Part shown: piece after piece, positions 8,605 to 17,450 of the stretch
Numbering within the stretch: the stretch's first letter is position 1
Layout of the letters: each line of letters starts with the position of its first letter
From: Winogradskyella alexanderae
Lineage (GTDB): Bacteria; Bacteroidota; Bacteroidia; Flavobacteriales; Flavobacteriaceae
NCBI RefSeq assembly: GCF_020166335.1
Contig: NZ_JAIUJR010000003.1
Coordinates: 186,001-250,000, forward strand
DNA: 64,000 bases
Direction of reading: 5' to 3'
Notes under the pieces: generated by a model
What the model was told of the DNA's origin: nothing
What the model saw: the letters and a program-made list of their open reading frames with translations, nothing else
Database searches by the model: none
Translations under genes and position numbers: made by a program

Positions 8605-9366
8605 ATGAGACCATCAATCACAGAAGGTGTAAAACACTTGTTGATTATTAATATTATTATGTATGCTGGTATGATGCTACTAGGCAATAATGGCGAACTT
8701 TTTATGAGGTGGTTTGCACTCTATTTCCCTAAAAATGAACTATTTCAGCCTTGGCAAGTAATAACGCACATGTTTATGCATAGTAATGCAACTTTTGCCC
8801 ATATTCTCTTTAATATGTTTGCACTATGGATGTTTGGAACTGCTGTTGAACAGATTTTTGGTATGCGCAAGTTTATAATATTTTATTTATTGTCTGGTTT
8901 GGGTGCTGCCACTATACAAATTGCTTTTTTATATTTTCAATTTAATAGCGGAATGTCCACTTTAATAGATGCTGGCTTTGCACAATCAGAGGTCTTATCC
9001 ACCCTTTCAAATGCTGAATATAATACAAGGTGGGTAACTGTTTTAGGTAAAGATTTGAATAGTTTTGTTGGATCCTATATAGCTCCCATGGTTGGTGCCT
9101 CAGGAGCCATAATGGGTGTTCTTGTTGCTTTTGGTATGCTATTTCCTGAGTCTAAGCTCATGCTTATTTTCTTGCCAATTCCCATTAAAGCAAAGTATTT
9201 TATTCCTGCTATTATAGGGCTGGATTTATTCTCTGCCTTAACTGGAAGCTCAATATTTAGTCCGAGTAATACAGCTTATATGGCACATGTTGGCGGGGCG
9301 TTAACAGGATTCTTGCTGATGTATTTTTGGAAAAAAAATGAAACTGATAAATACCGTTGGAATTAA
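8605..9366 (+). CDS. rhomboid family intramembrane serine protease
   Basis: The 253-residue membrane protein has the rhomboid signatures: W-x-x-x-T-x-x-F-M-H (QVITHMFMH), H-I-L-F-N-M, the catalytic-serine motif GASGAIMG at ~residue 167, and the catalytic His in AHVGGALTG near the C-terminus. About six transmembrane helices are visible. A long loop rich in polar residues separates helices 3 and 4. It lies 9 bp after mutL and overlaps the next rhomboid region, forming a tandem pair. The substrate is unknown. Confidence 0.9.
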   Translation: MRPSITEGVKHLLIINIIMYAGMMLLGNNGELFMRWFALYFPKNELFQPWQVITHMFMHSNATFAHILFNMFALWMFGTAVEQIFGMRKFIIFYLLSGLGAATIQIAFLYFQFNSGMSTLIDAGFAQSEVLSTLSNAEYNTRWVTVLGKDLNSFVGSYIAPMVGASGAIMGVLVAFGMLFPESKLMLIFLPIPIKAKYFIPAIIGLDLFSALTGSSIFSPSNTAYMAHVGGALTGFLLMYFWKKNETDKYRWN

Positions 9367-9368
9367 AT

Positions 9369-10241
9369 ATGAGTTCTTTTCAAGATTTAAAGTTTAAATA
9401 TAGGAGATTAGATATTTTCGGAAAGATTATTGTCATAAATGCAATCATTTTTATTCTGAGCTTTGTTTTATCAGCCTTGTTAAAATGGAATATAGCCAAA
9501 TACTTTGTCCTACCCTCAGATTTTATGGATGTATTAATGCAACCATGGTCATTAATTACTTACGGTTTTTTCCATAGTGGTTTTTGGCATATCGTATTCA
9601 ATATGTTATTGCTATTTTACTTAGCAAGAGTAGCTACAAATATTTTTAGACCCAAAATGGTTCTTAATGTTTATTTCATGGGAATACTATTTGGTGGCCT
9701 ATCATACCTCATTGTTGCCAATGTAATTCCAACTGACTTTTTTAGGGCACGAGGAGTTTTGTTAGGTTCATCGGCCGGAGTATCAGCCTTATTAATGTTT
9801 GTTGCAGTGTATATGCCAGATACGCAAATAAGGTTATTTAACGCATTTAATGTAAAATGGAAGCATATTGCTGTTGTCTTTGTTACCTATGATATCTTTA
9901 GACTTTTATTAGGTCTCAATCAAGGTGGTTATATTGCTCATCTTGGTGGTTACCTGTTAGGTTATTTGTATGCTTCGAACCTTTTGAAAGGTAAAGACAT
10001 AGGTGCTGGCTTTGAGCGCCTAATGGATACTTTTGTGGGTTGGTTTAAACCAAAGTCTAAACTTAAAACTGTTCATCGTAGAAAGGGGAAAAGCGGTTAT
10101 ACAGGCAAAACAAAAAAAGAATTTGAAACGTTTAATAAACAGAAAAAAATAGACATGATCCTCGATAAGATTAGTAAGAGTGGTTATGATAGTCTTACAA
10201 CTGAGGAAAAAGAGTTTTTGTTTAAAGCAGGACAGGATTGA
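9369..10241 (+). CDS. rhomboid family intramembrane serine protease with C-terminal cytoplasmic tail
   Basis: This second rhomboid has the catalytic segment LGSSAGVSAL and the His motif AHLGGYLLGYL, with F-F-H-S-G-F-W-H-I-V-F-N-M in the early helices. Unlike the first it carries a ~75-residue soluble tail with a charged helix ending ...YDSLTTEEKEFLF, matching the short domain (DUF6576-type) often attached to Bacteroidota rhomboids. I start it at the ATG at 9369; a TTG four codons upstream would overlap the previous gene. It is followed after 5 bp by the phosphatase-family gene. Confidence 0.88.
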   Translation: MSSFQDLKFKYRRLDIFGKIIVINAIIFILSFVLSALLKWNIAKYFVLPSDFMDVLMQPWSLITYGFFHSGFWHIVFNMLLLFYLARVATNIFRPKMVLNVYFMGILFGGLSYLIVANVIPTDFFRARGVLLGSSAGVSALLMFVAVYMPDTQIRLFNAFNVKWKHIAVVFVTYDIFRLLLGLNQGGYIAHLGGYLLGYLYASNLLKGKDIGAGFERLMDTFVGWFKPKSKLKTVHRRKGKSGYTGKTKKEFETFNKQKKIDMILDKISKSGYDSLTTEEKEFLFKAGQD

Positions 10242-10246
10242 ATTAA

Positions 10247-11269
10247 GTGAAGGGATTAAATTTTTTGGATAAGATAATTTTTGCCTTCAATTCGTTGGCT
10301 GCCTTTTTATTACTTATATCTTACCTTTTACCGTTTGTACCTCCAAAGAGTTTTGCTACTGTGTCAGCATTAAGTTTAAGTGTACCAATCTTAATTATCC
10401 TTAATATATTTTTCTTTATCTATTGGTTATTAAGGATTAAAAAACAATTGCTTATATCACTCTTAGTACTGGTTTTAGGTTGGAGTCATGTAACAGCACT
10501 TTACAAATTTTCATCTTCATTAGATAATGCAGATCAAGAAAACATCTCCATTATGTCCTTTAATGTACGACTCTTTAACCATTATAATTGGATTCCTGAT
10601 AAATCTGTTAGAGAAGAAATTGTAAAATTCTTCGAAAATGAAAGTCCAGACATAATTTGTTTACAAGAATATACTAGAGGGCTTCCAATAAGGCTTGAGG
10701 GTTATAATGAATTTAATGCGCGGTATATGAAAAATGTTAGACCTGGCATGGCAATGTTTTCTAAATTTCCCATAATTAACGGTGGTTCTCTGGATTTTCC
10801 AGATTCTAACAATAATGCTCTATTTATGGATGTCGTGAAAGGAAATGATACAATAAGGGTTTATAATATACATCTGCAATCATCGGGTATAAATACCAAT
10901 GTTGAATCGTTGAAAACGGAATCATCTGATGGAATCTTTTCCAGATTAAAAAATGTATTTCAAAAACAACAAGAACAAGCTGAACTCATCAACAGACATC
11001 GTTCCAATACCCATTATAAAACTATTATTACAGGAGACTTCAACAACACTACACACTCTTATGTTTATAAGGAGATTAAGAATGATTTAAAAGATACGTT
11101 TGAAGAAGCTGGAAATGGTTTTGGGCGTACCTTTGATTTTAAATTTTTTCCTTTTCGTATTGATTTTATTTTTGTAGATAAGGCTTTTACTGTTAATGGA
11201 TTTAAAAATTATGACGTAAAGTTGTCCGACCATTATCCTATAAAGGCTATAGTAAAACTAGATCAATAG
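10247..11269 (+). CDS. membrane-bound endonuclease/exonuclease/phosphatase family protein
   Basis: The 340-residue protein has three N-terminal hydrophobic segments (residues ~10-85) followed by an EEP domain. Motifs visible are SIMSFNVRLFN, DIICLQEY (metal-binding Glu), YNIHLQS, ITGDFNNT and a C-terminal SDHYPI (catalytic His). Family members cleave phosphodiesters or phosphomonoesters; the substrate here is unknown. The start codon is GTG at 10247, 5 bp after the rhomboid stop. The 3' end overlaps the convergent DUF6122 gene by 12 bp. Confidence 0.85.
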   Translation: MKGLNFLDKIIFAFNSLAAFLLLISYLLPFVPPKSFATVSALSLSVPILIILNIFFFIYWLLRIKKQLLISLLVLVLGWSHVTALYKFSSSLDNADQENISIMSFNVRLFNHYNWIPDKSVREEIVKFFENESPDIICLQEYTRGLPIRLEGYNEFNARYMKNVRPGMAMFSKFPIINGGSLDFPDSNNNALFMDVVKGNDTIRVYNIHLQSSGINTNVESLKTESSDGIFSRLKNVFQKQQEQAELINRHRSNTHYKTIITGDFNNTTHSYVYKEIKNDLKDTFEEAGNGFGRTFDFKFFPFRIDFIFVDKAFTVNGFKNYDVKLSDHYPIKAIVKLDQ

Positions 11270-11566
11270 ACAATCCGCACTATCTGCTATAATGTGGGCA
11301 GCAAGTCCTAGTGCAATCAATCTCGTTTTGTTCGGTATAAGCATAACCAAATAAACTGTTATAGCATAATAGGAATGAAGTGGATGATAATTTATGCTAC
11401 ATCTATTAGGATTAAATATTGGAGAAGCTAATAAATGATCTAAGTCGATTAAGAAGGCAAACAGCATAATTAGATATGCTTTGCCCCAAATTTTTTTATA
11501 GAACAATAATGCAAAAGCCAAGGGCAGTAAAAAATGTATGCCATAATGCACTAGTGGTTTAATCAT
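11258..11566 (-). CDS. DUF6122 family membrane protein
   Basis: The 102-residue, very hydrophobic protein has about three or four transmembrane segments with conserved polar spots H-Y-G-I-H-F-L-L-P, DLDHLLA and H-P-L-H-S-Y, then AAHIIADSADC. The DxDH and HPLHS motifs recall metal-dependent membrane hydrolases (YdjM-like), but the activity of this family is not established. It overlaps the wbqC stop codon by one base and is therefore coupled to it. Confidence 0.7.
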   Translation of the reverse strand: MIKPLVHYGIHFLLPLAFALLFYKKIWGKAYLIMLFAFLIDLDHLLASPIFNPNRCSINYHPLHSYYAITVYLVMLIPNKTRLIALGLAAHIIADSADCLLI

Positions 11567-12180
11567 TATATAGGGCTCTGTTCATTAAGATACAATTCGG
11601 TTTTTGGTCCTTCATTAAAAAGAAGATCTAAAATGCTCAGGTTTGCAATAAATCCGTGTTTTTCAGTAAAAACTTGTGTGTATGGCTGGAATTTGAATAC
11701 TCCAGAATTACGATTTATTAGATGTCTAAAATCCTTTAGTTTGGTTGGAATTTTTTCAAAACATTCTGTAAATTGGATAGATAGATCTAATTGAAGACAA
11801 CTGCTCAAAATTTCAAAACATTTCAGGTTAAGATCAAGAATATATTCAAATCTATCCTTAAATAGTGGCATCAAGTCATCGATATAAAATTCAAAAAAGG
11901 GAGACATGCGATAAGCAGATTGCAACGACTTTAAATGAGCCTGTTGCCAATTTCCATCATTTGCAATTTTCACATCCTTGTAAAGTTGCCTATTTTTTTG
12001 CGAATAAATAACAGGTACGGTAAGTGTTAATTTACCATTGGCTCCATAGATTTCAGCACGATTCCTATAGGTCTGTTTTTGATAATTGTCATAGACTTCA
12101 AAAACTACATTTTCCGTATTTAAAATAATGGAAAATTGAGCTAAATTCGGAAAGTAAGATGGATGTATTAAACAGCCCAT
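11566..12180 (-). CDS. WbqC family protein
   Basis: The 204-residue protein begins with the family-typical H-P-x-Y-F-P-x-x-x-x-F opening (IHPSYFPNLAQF) and contains the YRNRAEIYGANGKLTLTVPV segment and an SAYRMSPFFEFY segment with conserved aromatic residues. WbqC proteins occur in polysaccharide loci and are proposed to act in sugar or amino-acid-sugar transfer; the precise reaction is not known. It lies 10 bp after lepB, inside the conserved parA-to-DUF6122 leftward cluster. Confidence 0.8.
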   Translation of the reverse strand: MGCLIHPSYFPNLAQFSIILNTENVVFEVYDNYQKQTYRNRAEIYGANGKLTLTVPVIYSQKNRQLYKDVKIANDGNWQQAHLKSLQSAYRMSPFFEFYIDDLMPLFKDRFEYILDLNLKCFEILSSCLQLDLSIQFTECFEKIPTKLKDFRHLINRNSGVFKFQPYTQVFTEKHGFIANLSILDLLFNEGPKTELYLNEQSPI

Positions 12181-12190
12181 TTCAGATTGG

Positions 12191-13801
12191 TTAAGTCTTT
12201 AATTTAACTTTCCTCTTCTTTCGCCATTTATTAAAAAATGTAAGACCAAGAACAACAACAATAAACGGAATTAAATAAGATACCCTTTTACCTTTCCCAC
12301 TAACAGTTGTAAAAATTCGATCCCATCGGAAACTCCAATTTTTTAAACCGTCCATTAAACCATCAATGCTCATCCAAATAAATACGGGTTTACCGAACAC
12401 ATGGTCATAGGGCACAAAGCCCCAAAAACGGCTATCAATAGAGTTATGCCTATTATCACCCATCATCCAATAGTAGTCTTGTTTAAAAGTATAGGAGTTT
12501 GCAGGCTTATCATCAATAAATATTTGATTGCCTCGTGTGACCACTTTGTGTCCCTCATACTCTGAAATAGCACGCTTGTATATTGAGATATTTTCGGTAG
12601 TAAGGTTTACTGTTGCACCTGCCTTTGGGATGTAAATAGGTCCAAAATTATCGATGTTCCAATTATAATTAAGGTCTCTAGGGAAAATATCTTCTCTTTG
12701 GTCTCTAGCCTGTTTAATAGGTATAATTTCCGCAACTTCAGGGTGTGCTTTTAATCGTGCAATAGCCCTGTCTGTTGCTGCAGGAATGCGATAAAATCCT
12801 TCCTGAGTTCCAAAGCCAAGTCCATCTGTAATATCGTGCTTCTTTAGGATATCGTAAATCCTTGATGGTTGTAGATTTCTTTTAAATCTTATATCATAGC
12901 TAAATTGTAAATGAGATCTAGGAGGTAGTTGATTTTGTTCCCCGTCTATAAATACAAAACCGTCCCTAATTTCTAGAGTGTCACCAGCAATACCAACACA
13001 ACGTTTAACGAGATTTGTTTTCTTATCTATCGGTTTATAATAATTACGATCTGGCTTAAACTTATTCATATCCAGAAGTGTATCTGCAGGCTGGTTAAAT
13101 ACTACAATATCGTTACGCTCTATAGTTTCAAAACCAGGTAGTCTAAAGTAGGGTAGTTGCAGTTTGTTTAATATACTGGAGTTTCTTTTTTCGTAACGAT
13201 CACTAAAGAGGTATGATTTTTTCTTTAACACAGGAATGGTGTCATGTACCATCGGAAGTGCAACTGTAGTCATCGGACCTCTCGCACCATAGTGTATCTT
13301 GCTCACAATCAAGAAATCACCAACTAATAAGGATTTTTCCAAAGACGAGGAAGGAATTACAAATGGCTGAAAGAAATAGGTGTGTACTATGGTTGCAGCC
13401 ACAACAGCAAATAGTATTGATGTAATCCATTCGCCAGAGGATGTTTTTGGTTTTAATCTGCGATTTTCAATGTACAACACATCTTCAATGTAGTTTAGAT
13501 AGTATAAGTAAAAACCTAATGTAATTAGACATAGCAAGGCATCTTTTTTTGAGTCCTTTCCAAAGCTTCTTGCAGTTTCAACCCAAACTGCAGGAATCAT
13601 GATTAAATTTACAATTGGTAAGAACATGAGAATAATCCACCACCATGGTCTGTTTATAATTTTCATTAAAACGAATGCATTATAAATCGGAACGAAAGCC
13701 TCCCATGTTTTACGACCAGCTTTGGCGTAAAGCTTCCATGTTCCAAGACCGTGAATTATTTGAACTATAATAACGAAGACGAACCATTCTGTCCAATTCA
13801 T
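12191..13801 (-). CDS. lepB: signal peptidase I, long Bacteroidota type
   Basis: LepB removes signal peptides from exported proteins at the inner membrane. The 536-residue form has an extra N-terminal membrane domain (residues ~1-115, about four helices, DUF5684-like) ahead of the S26 peptidase. The catalytic Ser is S153 in PSSSLEKSLLVGD (Leu follows where most enzymes have Met), the general-base Lys lies in NLVKRCVGIAGD, and the C-terminal MGDNRHNSIDSRFWG box is intact. The large insertion between Ser and Lys regions is usual for this phylum. Confidence 0.93.
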   Translation of the reverse strand: MNWTEWFVFVIIVQIIHGLGTWKLYAKAGRKTWEAFVPIYNAFVLMKIINRPWWWIILMFLPIVNLIMIPAVWVETARSFGKDSKKDALLCLITLGFYLYYLNYIEDVLYIENRRLKPKTSSGEWITSILFAVVAATIVHTYFFQPFVIPSSSLEKSLLVGDFLIVSKIHYGARGPMTTVALPMVHDTIPVLKKKSYLFSDRYEKRNSSILNKLQLPYFRLPGFETIERNDIVVFNQPADTLLDMNKFKPDRNYYKPIDKKTNLVKRCVGIAGDTLEIRDGFVFIDGEQNQLPPRSHLQFSYDIRFKRNLQPSRIYDILKKHDITDGLGFGTQEGFYRIPAATDRAIARLKAHPEVAEIIPIKQARDQREDIFPRDLNYNWNIDNFGPIYIPKAGATVNLTTENISIYKRAISEYEGHKVVTRGNQIFIDDKPANSYTFKQDYYWMMGDNRHNSIDSRFWGFVPYDHVFGKPVFIWMSIDGLMDGLKNWSFRWDRIFTTVSGKGKRVSYLIPFIVVVLGLTFFNKWRKKRKVKLKT

Positions 13802-13865
13802 AGTGTAATCTTATTTAGTCTAGTAGGTTGAAAATTATTTTAATTTGTTTCAAATGTAGGTGCAA

Positions 13866-14567
13866 TTAACCAATGTTTAACACATCTTTCATGGTGAATA
13901 TCCCTTTTTTGTCCTTTATCCACTCTGCTGCAATAACCGCACCTAGAGCAAATCCTTTTCGGCTATGAGCCGTATGTTTAATTTGTATGGAATCGATTTC
14001 CGAGTCATAAGAAATTTCATGGGTGCCTGGAACGCCCTCAATTCTAATTGCTTCAATAGTTATTTTGTCCTTTGTAGCATTTTGTAAAACCCATCCATCA
14101 TAATCGGTGTTCTCGATTATTTGTTCGGCCAGTGAAATGGCGGTTCCACTTGGTGCATCAAGTTTTTGAGTATGATGTATCTCTTCTATCGAGACAGAGT
14201 AGTCTTTATGTCCGCTCATGAGTTTGCTCAACTGCTTATTGATTTCAAAAAAAATATTTACACCTAAGCTGAAATTAGATGCATAAAGAAATGTTCCGTT
14301 CTTCACATTGCAGTAATTCACGATAGAACTATAGTTGTCCAGCCAACCAGTAGTTCCAGAAATTACAGGAATATTAGCATCCAAAGCCTTTTTTATATTA
14401 GTCTCGGCTGCAGAAGGAACACTAAAGTCAATCGCAACATCACATTCAGAAAAGTTAAATTCATCATCAGGTTCAGAAACCTTTAGACAAATGATGTGGT
14501 TTCGTTTTAGTGCAATCTCTTCAATACTCTTACCCATTTTGCCGTAACCCAATAATGCAATATTCAT
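13866..14567 (-). CDS. dapB: 4-hydroxy-tetrahydrodipicolinate reductase
   Basis: DapB reduces 4-hydroxy-tetrahydrodipicolinate with NAD(P)H on the way to lysine and diaminopimelate. The 233-residue protein has the N-terminal dinucleotide-binding ALLGYGKMGKSI, DVAIDFSVPSAA, SGTTGW, and the signature EIHHTQKLDAPSGTA containing the catalytic His and Lys. It is a little shorter than the E. coli enzyme, as is normal in Bacteroidota. It sits 3 bp downstream of the DUF5683 gene and 64 bp upstream of lepB. Confidence 0.95.
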   Translation of the reverse strand: MNIALLGYGKMGKSIEEIALKRNHIICLKVSEPDDEFNFSECDVAIDFSVPSAAETNIKKALDANIPVISGTTGWLDNYSSIVNYCNVKNGTFLYASNFSLGVNIFFEINKQLSKLMSGHKDYSVSIEEIHHTQKLDAPSGTAISLAEQIIENTDYDGWVLQNATKDKITIEAIRIEGVPGTHEISYDSEIDSIQIKHTAHSRKGFALGAVIAAEWIKDKKGIFTMKDVLNIG

Positions 14568-14570
14568 GTT

Positions 14571-15176
14571 CTAAAAATTAAAGTTGAGTGTGAGCCCAAG
14601 ATCGGTTGTGTTTTCTAACTGATTAAATTTGTAGTGTGGTCTTAACGACAAATTTTCGTCTACATTAAACTGCAGTAGATGCGCATCTACGTTAGCGTCG
14701 ATTATATTTAAAGCATACAATCCTATGGTAACTAAAAGTGCAACCTCTTTATTTCGTCTAAACTGCTGTTGCGCTCTAATTAAGCCGTCATCAGAAATTT
14801 GTGGTGTGAGGCCATCGCCATAAAATTCGTCATCTGTAAAACCAGCTAAACGCCTTTTATAGGCATCTCTGAATCTATCAAATTGATTGTCGTTTCTTAT
14901 ATAAAAATAGACTCCAGTGCCAATAGCGCCCCAAACGATTGGTATTTTCCAATATCTTTTATTGTACGCTTGTCCTAGACCAGGAAGTACAGCAGAATAA
15001 AAGGCAGCTTTTGATGGCCTAAGAGGATCGATAGGCTTTTTTTCTATAACACTTTGATTAATTTGAACGATTTCTTTATCTATTCCTAAACTGGTGCTGT
15101 CTTTTTCTTTCTGAGAAAATAAAAGGCAGACTGAAAATAAGCACAGGACAAATGTATATAGATGCCTATTTAGCAC
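14571..15176 (-). CDS. DUF5683 domain-containing protein
   Basis: The 201-residue protein has a cleavable-type signal (YTFVLCLFSVCLLFSQ), the family-typical P-x-K-A-A-F-Y-S-A-V-L-P-G-L-G-Q-A-Y-N-K-R-Y-W-K membrane-entry segment at about residues 57-80, and a short transmembrane stretch (VALLVTIGLYALNIIDA). The family is regularly found between parB and dapB in Flavobacteriia and is of unknown function. Its start overlaps parB by 11 bp. Confidence 0.8.
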   Translation of the reverse strand: MLNRHLYTFVLCLFSVCLLFSQKEKDSTSLGIDKEIVQINQSVIEKKPIDPLRPSKAAFYSAVLPGLGQAYNKRYWKIPIVWGAIGTGVYFYIRNDNQFDRFRDAYKRRLAGFTDDEFYGDGLTPQISDDGLIRAQQQFRRNKEVALLVTIGLYALNIIDANVDAHLLQFNVDENLSLRPHYKFNQLENTTDLGLTLNFNF

Positions 15177-16068
15177 GTTGCACTAATTTTTTAATACGGT
15201 TGAAATCTTCTTCAGAGTGAAATGGGATCGTGATTTTCCCACTACCGTTTTTAGCGAGTTTCACATCTATTTTATGACCAAAATATTCAGAAAAATCCTT
15301 TATTCCTTTTTTGATGTATTTAGGCACTTCAATTGGGGAGTCTTCATTTGTTGGGGATTTTGGGCTATTTAAATTCTTAACCAACTGCTCGGTTGCTCTG
15401 ACAGATAGCTTATTTGATATTACTTTTTCGTAAACTTCTAGTTGATCAATTTGACTTTCTATATTCACCATTGCACGTCCGTGTCCCATGGAAATAAATC
15501 CATCTCGCATACCGGTCTGAATGATTGGGTCTAGCTTTAAAAGTCTTAGGTAGTTGGCAATTGTTGAACGTTTTTTACCAACACGATCGCTCAATTGCTC
15601 TTGTGTTAGGTTTATTTCGTCAATTAAACGTTGGTATGAAAGTGCAATTTCGATAGGATCAAGATCTTGGCGTTGAATGTTTTCTACTAAGGCCATCTCT
15701 AACGATTCCTGATCATTTGCAATTCTTATATACGAGGGTATCGTTTCTAACCCAATAAGTTTTGAGGCCCTAAATCTACGTTCACCAGAAACAAGCTGAT
15801 ATTTATTGAATGCTAGCTTACGAACAGTAATAGGTTGAATAACGCCAAGTTCTCTAATTGAGGAGGCAAGTTCTCTCAAGGACTCTTCATTGAAGTTGGT
15901 TCGTGGTTGGAATGGATTTACTTCAATACTATCAATGTCTAGTTCTACTATATTACCTACTACTTTATCGGCATTCTTATCTTGAGCGGTATTTATATCG
16001 TTATCAGGATCTTTCAATAGCGCTGAAAGTCCTCTGCCCAATGCTTGTTTTTTAGTTGCCTTTGCCAT
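15166..16068 (-). CDS. parB: chromosome partitioning protein ParB
   Basis: ParB binds parS sites and, as a CTP-dependent clamp, organises origin segregation. The 300-residue protein has KKQALGRGLSALL at the N-terminus, the ParB/Srx box NPFQPR...LRELASSIRELGVIQPITV and LVSGERRFRAS (CTP-binding Arg patch), and a helix-turn-helix region LTQEQLSDRVGKKRSTIANYLRLL. Its ATG overlaps the parA stop. No canonical parS sequence was seen in this window. Confidence 0.95.
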   Translation of the reverse strand: MAKATKKQALGRGLSALLKDPDNDINTAQDKNADKVVGNIVELDIDSIEVNPFQPRTNFNEESLRELASSIRELGVIQPITVRKLAFNKYQLVSGERRFRASKLIGLETIPSYIRIANDQESLEMALVENIQRQDLDPIEIALSYQRLIDEINLTQEQLSDRVGKKRSTIANYLRLLKLDPIIQTGMRDGFISMGHGRAMVNIESQIDQLEVYEKVISNKLSVRATEQLVKNLNSPKSPTNEDSPIEVPKYIKKGIKDFSEYFGHKIDVKLAKNGSGKITIPFHSEEDFNRIKKLVQRAK

Positions 16069-16835
16069 TACAATTCATTTTTTTTGATTAGCTCCTTGGC
16101 CAAACTTAAATAATTTGAGGCACCCTTACTACTAACATCATAATTGATGATACTTTCACCATAACTAGGTGCTTCACCTAATCTAACATTTCGCTGAATA
16201 ATAGTTTCAAAAACCATATCGCTAAAATGTTTTTGTACCTCTTCTACAACCTGATTTGAAAGCCTCAGACGAGAATCGTACATTGTAAGGAGCATACCTT
16301 CAATATCTAACGCTTCATTATGTATTTTCTGTACACTTTTAATAGTATTTAACAATTTGCCTAGGCCTTCTAGGGCAAAATATTCACATTGAATTGGAAT
16401 TATGACCGAATCAGAAGCCGTCAGTGCATTTAAGGTCAACAAACCCAAAGATGGCGCACAATCTATAAGAATATAATCGTATTGCTCTTTTAAATCTATT
16501 ATGGCACTTTTTAGCATATATTCACGTTCATCCTTGTCCACCAATTCAATCTCTATGGCAACTAAGTCAATATGAGCGGGAATAATATCTACGTTTGGCG
16601 CGTTGGATTTAACAATAGCCTCAATGGCAGTTTTTGTATGTTCTAAAACTTGATAGGACCCAACTTGGACCTCGTCTACATCAACCCCAAGTCCCGAACT
16701 CGCGTTGGCTTGAGGATCTGCATCTATAAGTAGGACTTTCTTCTCTAAAACACCTAGAGAAGCTGCTAAATTAACCGATGTTGTTGTTTTACCTACACCG
16801 CCTTTTTGGTTAGCAATTGCAATGATTTTACCCAT
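16068..16835 (-). CDS. parA: chromosome partitioning ATPase ParA
   Basis: ParA is the Walker-type ATPase that works with ParB to move the replication-origin region. The 255-residue protein shows the deviant Walker A KGGVGKTTTSVNLAASL near the start, switch I-like DADPQANASSGLG, and DYILIDCAPSLGLLT. It heads the parA-parB-DUF5683-dapB-lepB-wbqC-DUF6122 run on this strand. Confidence 0.95.
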   Translation of the reverse strand: MGKIIAIANQKGGVGKTTTSVNLAASLGVLEKKVLLIDADPQANASSGLGVDVDEVQVGSYQVLEHTKTAIEAIVKSNAPNVDIIPAHIDLVAIEIELVDKDEREYMLKSAIIDLKEQYDYILIDCAPSLGLLTLNALTASDSVIIPIQCEYFALEGLGKLLNTIKSVQKIHNEALDIEGMLLTMYDSRLRLSNQVVEEVQKHFSDMVFETIIQRNVRLGEAPSYGESIINYDVSSKGASNYLSLAKELIKKNEL

Positions 16836-16961
16836 TAAATGATTTGGTTTTAATAGGGACTAAAAATACAACTAATTATGGGTTCTAAAAACGGAAGTTG
16901 TTAACATAGAGTAAACAAAACCTATTGATTTTTACAGTGAAAAAGGAAATTGAAACGCTTG

Positions 16962-17360
16962 TTATTCACAACTTGGGTTGCTGTCGCAATCGGGATCATC
17001 ACAATCTACCAGACCATCACCATCGTTATCAACGCCATCAATACAGCGTTCAATCAGACAATCTTGAAATTCTTCGCAATTTGCATCTTCGCAATCTATG
17101 AAACCATCACCGTCGTTATCGATACCATCGTTGCATATTTCCTCACATAACGTACTAGAGTTGCAGGATTGATCTTCACAATCTACGAAACCATCACCAT
17201 CGTTGTCAATTCCGTCGTTGCATATCTCTACGGCACTATTTGAGTAGTTGTCTTCAGATTCATTACTTGAGCAAGCAATTAAACCAAATGAAGCAAACAC
17301 GATAACTAAAGCAACATATCTAAATTGCTTTGAATGGGGAAAGTAATTACGTAATAACAT
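16962..17360 (-). CDS. secreted lipoprotein with MopE-like CNDGIDNDGDG repeats
   Basis: The 132-residue protein has a signal peptide with a lipobox (SFGLIACSS, Cys near residue 30) and then three tandem repeats of about 29 residues: [EI]C-N-D-G-I-D-N-D-G-D-G-[FL]-[IV]-D-C-[ED]-D-x-x-C. The DxDNDGDGxxD core resembles calcium-binding loops of MopE- and thrombospondin-type-3-like repeats, and the paired Cys can form disulfides. The protein is essentially only repeats, so it is probably a small Ca-stabilised surface lipoprotein. The repeats are also visible as DNA repeats. Confidence 0.7.
   Translation of the reverse strand: MLLRNYFPHSKQFRYVALVIVFASFGLIACSSNESEDNYSNSAVEICNDGIDNDGDGFVDCEDQSCNSSTLCEEICNDGIDNDGDGFIDCEDANCEEFQDCLIERCIDGVDNDGDGLVDCDDPDCDSNPSCE
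16975..17240 (-). repeat. three tandem ~87-bp coding repeats (NDGIDNDGDG units)
   Basis: Three near-identical DNA segments rich in 'accatcaccatcgttatc' encode the Asp/Gly/Asn repeats of the lipoprotein. The first two units (encoding ICNDGIDNDGDG) are more alike than the third (RCIDGVDNDGDG), suggesting duplication within the gene. Confidence 0.7.
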
Positions 17361-17450
17361 CTTTTTCTAGCGTTTACACAAAGGTAACAACGGCAAGTTT
17401 AGAAAGTTGTTAAACTTAAATTAAAATGAGGAATGTCATTTTTGATGGAA

